The notes beneath the pieces were generated by a model. It saw only the letters and a list, made by a program, of their open reading frames with translations. It was not told where the DNA came from and ran no database searches. A stretch of DNA of 64,000 nt from Asparagopsis taxiformis (taxonomy: Eukaryota; Rhodophyta; Florideophyceae; Bonnemaisoniales; Bonnemaisoniaceae), in the NCBI GenBank assembly GCA_030407315.1, contig JALQPE010000216.1, forward strand, positions 124,001 through 188,000, given 5' to 3'. Both the position numbers and the translations under genes were made by a program. Shown here piece after piece: positions 59,544-64,000 of this stretch (position 1 is its first letter; every line of letters begins with the position of its first letter).

Positions 59544-61109
59544 ATGGCCGACGACTGGCAACCGACCTCCATCCCGCACGCGCCCGACGTGAAGCTCGTA
59601 CTCGACGACATCTTCTCCGTCTGTCGTCTCAAATTCGTGCACGACTTTGTCTTCACCCCGGACCCATCTGCCGATATTTCCGTGCTCACCTCGCCCACTC
59701 AATCCCAGCATGCCGTTTCCGCGCTCATCACCATCTCCAACGTGGAGACCACCACCAGTTTCGCGCACGTGTTCGACTTTGCCTGCAACTTGAACTACGC
59801 CGCCACCCCCGCCTTCTCCGTCGGCCCCATCACCCTCGGCTTCAGTACACAGGAGCCTGCCACCGACACCACCAACGCCTCTATCAACTCGTTGGTCGCC
59901 GCCCCCGACCGCGTCCTCTGCAACCGCTATGTCCGCGACGATGAAAAGGGCATCTTCTTCCTCATTTCGGACAACCACCACACAGGCATCACCGAAATCG
60001 ACTGTTGCAGACTTCTCAATTCGCGCAGGAGAATCCGCGTCTGTGCCCGATTCGCTACAGATTCATTCAAGGAAAAGCTGCAGAATATGAACGGCAATAT
60101 CACTCCCGAGCATTTCGCCTCGTCCCTTTCCTACCTCAACGTAGCCTACGAATCGCGCATATGCGTCGTGTGCGGCGGCTCCCCAACCGTCAATTGTGGT
60201 TGCCAACTGCCATTTGTTTCCCCGTCACACCCCCTCGATTTCTCCGTGCAGAAGAAGAATATGGCCGTGCATACCGGCTATTTTGAAGGCGCCAGTACCG
60301 CCCGTCTATTCAACAACGCCAAGCCGTTCGTTTTGGCGACGTTGGCGTCAAAGTCTGCGATCATGGGTACGATAGATCAGGATGTGATACAGAGACTTTC
60401 CCGCTATGCCGTGCAAATTCGTATGCGCCAGTTGAGTTTGAATCCGCTTTCGTCATCAGTTATACAATCACATTTATTGCTGCCAGGTGCGCTACTACAA
60501 ACTTGTGACGAAGAGCAGCCTGTCTCAAGTCCGATCGAGAATGTATCACCAGACGTGGTTGAATTCGATGCTGTGACTCTCGAGGGTGTTGCTTTGGACA
60601 CTGCGAAGAGAATCAACGAATATCCAGCGTTGCCGACCATCTCATCAGGTGGTCTTCTAGATGACATTTCACTACCTCTGGCGGATGAGGCTGTTGAAGA
60701 GGTGCTTTCAAGTGCTAATGGAAGCACTATAGATTCAAATGAAAGAACTGCATCGTTGAGTTCGGACGCATCGGCATCGGTAACCCCGCAGTCAAATAAT
60801 ACACAGATGAACTGCATTACGAATATGGGGAGACCTGCAGGTGCTCCGAAAGCGCTGACCAGCCGCGAGTTGAAGGCCGAGTTGAGAAAACAACGGAATA
60901 GAGAGGCAGCTGCAAAGAGTAATATTAAGAGGAAATTGAGGAATGAAGCTCTACGACGTGATCTGAAGGAAATTGTCGAAAAAGCAACTGAACTACGTGC
61001 TGTCGAACGAAGATTACGAGAAGAAAATGTGAAGTTGAGATTGCTAGCCAGCGAGAAGAATATCAGGGTTAGCTCACATCTCAGACATATTCAAATTGTA
61101 CCATCTTGA
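59544..61109 (+). CDS. Tandem bZIP paralogue 2: novel N-terminal Cys4 domain plus atypical bZIP
   Basis: 521 aa, ATG in strong context (CGCCATGGCC). Same architecture as paralogue 1: VLDDIFSVCRLKFVHDFVF, TPAFSVGPITLGFSTQE, RYVRDDEKGIFFLISDN, NSRRRIRVCARF, Cys4 motif C207-x2-C-x7-C-x-C220, SPSHPLDFSV. The linker (~280-430) is acidic and Ser-rich. The basic region RKQRNREAAAKSNIKRK again has Asn at the invariant Arg position; zipper residues are Leu-Ile-Leu-Leu-Leu and EENVKL is shared. Of the three it is closest to paralogue 1 in the N-terminal domain. Confidence 0.88.
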   Translation: MADDWQPTSIPHAPDVKLVLDDIFSVCRLKFVHDFVFTPDPSADISVLTSPTQSQHAVSALITISNVETTTSFAHVFDFACNLNYAATPAFSVGPITLGFSTQEPATDTTNASINSLVAAPDRVLCNRYVRDDEKGIFFLISDNHHTGITEIDCCRLLNSRRRIRVCARFATDSFKEKLQNMNGNITPEHFASSLSYLNVAYESRICVVCGGSPTVNCGCQLPFVSPSHPLDFSVQKKNMAVHTGYFEGASTARLFNNAKPFVLATLASKSAIMGTIDQDVIQRLSRYAVQIRMRQLSLNPLSSSVIQSHLLLPGALLQTCDEEQPVSSPIENVSPDVVEFDAVTLEGVALDTAKRINEYPALPTISSGGLLDDISLPLADEAVEEVLSSANGSTIDSNERTASLSSDASASVTPQSNNTQMNCITNMGRPAGAPKALTSRELKAELRKQRNREAAAKSNIKRKLRNEALRRDLKEIVEKATELRAVERRLREENVKLRLLASEKNIRVSSHLRHIQIVPS

Positions 61110-62182
61110 CTGGAGCTTCTGGTTGCCAATTGGGTTTCAAGTCACTGGTTTTGCCAGCGCGGTGTATAAGTTTGTATATTTTGTTTAATAAATGGTTTCT
61201 AACGCCCAGTCGACGATGCGATTAGTATGCTGCTTTGTAGAAATTTGGAGGTGACAGCTGTGTAAAGAGCGAGGATTGAATTGTAGACAAGTCAAAGTCT
61301 CACAGCTCAACAGCAATGAGAAATGGCTGTTACCATTGTTCATGGAAATAAAAACGTCGACACTATTTGTAACGCTTTAAATTCTCGCGAGCACGCTGGG
61401 AACAAGAAATTTGGTGGTGAGGCACAGGATTGTGATATTTTTGAAAGCGGGAACGGTACCAATCTCACGAGACAGGTATAACCTACTTGTAGTGAAGAAG
61501 AAAGGCTAGCATACTGACTCGACGTTGCTGGATCCAGTGTAGGAAGTCACACGTATGGTAGTGTCGAACTCGTATCACGGAACGGTTCGAGTCCAGTAGC
61601 TACCCTGCTGTGGACTACCCTTCCAGGTAACCTTTATGGAAGTGCATCCAAAATATGTACGCGTTACGAGAAATGTGACCACATCAAACCGATGCTGCGC
61701 TGTTTCAAGAAATGCAGTTTTCTGTTACGTATGTGGGTGTGAAGTTTCAAAAAAATATCACAGCAAGGACACCATCATTCTGCTTTGTGCCATCCCCTGC
61801 AATGCTATTGGCCATCTCAGGATCAATAGATTGAATGTGGACCTTTGGATGGCACGACATATATGACCTCACAAGATGATTGGCTTCCTTGTCATACTGC
61901 AGGCTATGTGCTGAAAAACAACTAAAATTGAAAAGACACCAGGGACATGCGCGCATGCACATGCGTGGCGAGGCCTGCTGGAAAGGCAAGGCAGCCTCTT
62001 GAGCTGCTGCCGGCTTGTCAATATTACATATTGGCACGCTATCCAACGATCACCGTGCCGCAGAGCAATCGCCGCCCAATTTACTGTGGTACCACAGTAG
62101 CCGGCTTAACAAGCCCATCGTTTTGCATCTCCAATTTCGCTATCTTATCCTCTCCCGACGTACGCGCTATTCCAGCCGCACA
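61110..62182. other. Spacer between tandem bZIP paralogues 2 and 3
   Basis: 1.07 kb. Contains the paralogue 2 3' UTR (AATAAATGG near 61190) and presumably the paralogue 3 promoter. A T-loop-like string (GGTTCGAGTCC near 61583) was examined as a tRNA and rejected. No gene recognised. Confidence 0.5.
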
Positions 62183-63907
62183 ATGGCCTTCTCGCTCCGC
62201 GAGTTTCCGACCATTTCGCAAGCACTCACATTGGCTGCACTCGTTCCAGAGTCACCACCTGAGCCCCCCGAAGCACGCACCGTTCTCTTCGAAATGCTCC
62301 AGCTCTGTCGTCTCAGCTGGGTATGCGACTTTCTCTTCAAAGACGACCGTGCCTATCTCTACCTCTTCGACGCCCCTCTCCAGCGTCAGTTTGCGCTCTC
62401 GTGCTCCGTTTCGATCACCAGCGTCGAGTCCCCAGCCAAGCACCAGCACGCATTGGACAGTCATATGAACGGCTCGTTTGTCTTCGTACCCGCTTTTTCA
62501 GTTGACAATATCAGCGTGGGATTCGGCGTCCAGGAGTACGTCATCCGAGTTGCCGACGCGTTTTGTAACACACCATCCGACGCGGTTGAGCCCAATACGA
62601 TCACGTTTCGCTACGTGCGAGACGACCTCCGCGGCGTGCTGCTCATCATCCACGAGCTGCCGCAAGAAGGTGCCGTTAAAGTGGAATACATGTCGCATCA
62701 ATCGTCCACGCGTCGAAAACGTCTCTTCGCCAAGTTTAATCGTGAGGAATTGTACGCAGCCCTGCGCTCCGACCGCGGCATTTTGCACCCGGATGACATC
62801 ATCAATTCGCTCACCTTGTTGCAGACAGTGGACGAGTATCGTTCGTGCCCGATATGTGGCCTTGTCGACGGCGAGTGCGCACAGTGTCAGTTGGACTTTA
62901 GGTCACCTGCGCACCCCTTGGATTTCAACAACAGCATGCGTAATATGGTTAGCCACGTGGGTGCATTCTATGGTGTGACCAATTCAGTGCTGATGACCAA
63001 AGGCTCGGAGTTGTTGTCAGCTTTACAGGGCTCACGCATTCGAATACTGGGCGATTCGGATCCTGATATCATCAACCGCCTCAGCCATTGGGCTATTACC
63101 AAGCGACTGTCAAAGGACATGGCGAATCCGGTTGCATCCATTATGCCGCAATCTTCAAGTATCGGTATGTTTGACTGCACGAGTGAGTATATGATGAATG
63201 AGGGCGTGCAGGAAGTGGAAATGATAGATTTGCCTGAAGAGGTATCGTCCGAGGCACTTATCGATCCGATTTTGGATTTGACAGACGGTGCGTTTGAGTT
63301 GTCGCATGACGATGAATCACAGCACCTGCTGACGTCGTCGTTGTATGTTGACCAAGTATCCGATGCAATGGCACTTATGAGTGACAGCAATGAGTCTGTT
63401 GAATGTATTGATATAGTGACTGGAAGTATAGTTGGAAAGGAGAGTGCACAGGAGGCGGTGGCCGACAGCTTGTCGTTTATTGGCAGCCCTGTTGAGAACA
63501 GTAGCGGGATTGGGCGGGAAAAAGTCAATGTAGTTGTGGAGGAACGTAAGGATAGTATGGAAAGTATAGAAGGGGTGGGACAACAGGCAGTTGCGGACAG
63601 CGGTGAAAACGCGGCAAGTGCGCTGTCGCTGGTGGGCGGTGGCTCGGCACGTGTAATTCGGAAACGGCGCTCAGCGAGTCCTGTTTCTAAGGAGGTGTTG
63701 GACGAGAAAGAACGTAAGGCGGAGCTGCGTCGACAGCGCAACCGTGAGGCTGCACAGCGGAGCAATCAACGGCGGAAAGAAAAAAATGATAGCCTGCGGG
63801 AGGAATTGAAAAACTCTCATATGCGTGCGGATGAATTGCGTCAGAAAGAGAGCGCACTGCGTGCGGAAAATGTGAAGCTTCGACAGCAATTACTGCAGAG
63901 CAGTTAG
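62183..63907 (+). CDS. Tandem bZIP paralogue 3: novel N-terminal Cys4 domain plus atypical bZIP
   Basis: 574 aa from the ATG at 62183. The most diverged copy, but the same blocks appear in order: LFEMLQLCRLSWVCDFLF, VPAFSVDNISVGFGVQE, RYVRDDLRGVLLIIHEL, SSTRRKRLFAKF, Cys4 motif C222-x2-C-x6-C-x2-C235, SPAHPLDFNN. The acidic, Ser-rich linker is longer (~330-500). The bZIP region is RRQRNREAAQRSNQRRK, again Asn instead of the invariant Arg; zipper residues are Leu-Ser-Leu-Leu-Leu with AENVKL. The gene ends 93 bp before the window edge, so further copies could lie beyond. Confidence 0.87.
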   Translation: MAFSLREFPTISQALTLAALVPESPPEPPEARTVLFEMLQLCRLSWVCDFLFKDDRAYLYLFDAPLQRQFALSCSVSITSVESPAKHQHALDSHMNGSFVFVPAFSVDNISVGFGVQEYVIRVADAFCNTPSDAVEPNTITFRYVRDDLRGVLLIIHELPQEGAVKVEYMSHQSSTRRKRLFAKFNREELYAALRSDRGILHPDDIINSLTLLQTVDEYRSCPICGLVDGECAQCQLDFRSPAHPLDFNNSMRNMVSHVGAFYGVTNSVLMTKGSELLSALQGSRIRILGDSDPDIINRLSHWAITKRLSKDMANPVASIMPQSSSIGMFDCTSEYMMNEGVQEVEMIDLPEEVSSEALIDPILDLTDGAFELSHDDESQHLLTSSLYVDQVSDAMALMSDSNESVECIDIVTGSIVGKESAQEAVADSLSFIGSPVENSSGIGREKVNVVVEERKDSMESIEGVGQQAVADSGENAASALSLVGGGSARVIRKRRSASPVSKEVLDEKERKAELRRQRNREAAQRSNQRRKEKNDSLREELKNSHMRADELRQKESALRAENVKLRQQLLQSS

Positions 63908-64000
63908 TCAGTCGGTATGATGGTGTATGTATATAGAAAAATGAATAGGGGTGTAAAGAGTGATGAAGGTTGGGATTCCATTAGTAAGGCTGCGCTTTCC

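Noticed and set aside
61557..61605. GGTAG...GGTTCGAGTCC...CTACC, resembling a short or permuted tRNA
   Set aside because: Only 48 nt between acceptor-like ends, the T-stem has two mismatches and no anticodon arm was found; permuted arrangement was considered but halves do not pair.
1..64000. CRISPR arrays, prophage, insertion sequences, bacterial operons
   Set aside because: None seen; gene structure, spliceosomal introns and protein content are those of a eukaryotic nuclear genome.

Overview
The window reads as nuclear DNA of a gene-dense, intron-poor photosynthetic eukaryote, most likely a unicellular red alga. The evidence is a PsbQ'-type lumenal protein and a PsbW-like photosystem II subunit with bipartite thylakoid presequences, a plant-type lycopene cyclase next to a carotenoid-hydroxylase-like P450, a nuclear tRNA-Glu(CTC), and typical eukaryotic proteins (actin-related protein, bromodomain, TOE1, RWP-RK, nucleoporin). 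The species cannot be fixed from sequence alone. About 28 protein genes are called. Most are single-exon. Five need splicing to make sense; their introns are mostly 73-100 nt (one is 203 nt), start GTAAG/GTATG/GTACG, and usually carry TACTAAC, CTAAC or CTGAC about 22-41 nt before the 3' splice site.

Layout. 0-6.7 kb: the C-terminal end of an unidentified protein, a GRAM-VASt lipid-transfer protein, tRNA-Glu, and a DUF2235 hydrolase with a 13-nt microexon. 8.4-13 kb: lycopene cyclase and P450 in tandem, with a class IV aminotransferase converging on the P450 and overlapping it by 6 bp. 13.3-21 kb: Arp4-like protein, serine beta-lactamase-like hydrolase, AGC kinase and a canonical bZIP factor. 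21-26 kb: CHY zinc-finger protein and RWP-RK factor. 26-32 kb: two long gene-poor stretches around a fucosyltransferase-like type II membrane protein. 32-36 kb: plastid BCAT, PsbQ', PsbW-like and a mitochondrial-type carrier. 36-45 kb: a four-glutaredoxin/MsrA fusion, bromodomain protein, TOE1, a small Cys-rich protein and D-amino-acid oxidase. 45-57 kb: a spliced Ser/Thr kinase, a coiled-coil protein, a Nup160-like nucleoporin, a three-exon mini-protein, a BAR-domain protein and Efg1.

The right-hand end (57.4-63.9 kb) is the most unusual part: three tandem, diverged paralogues that combine an unrecognised N-terminal domain, containing a small Cys4 motif followed by HPLDF, with a C-terminal bZIP. 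In all three, the invariant Arg of the bZIP basic region is Asn. This is the best candidate for a previously undescribed regulatory family. The Grx4-MsrA fusion is the best candidate for an undescribed enzyme architecture. All functions are inferred from sequence motifs; no database search was run.
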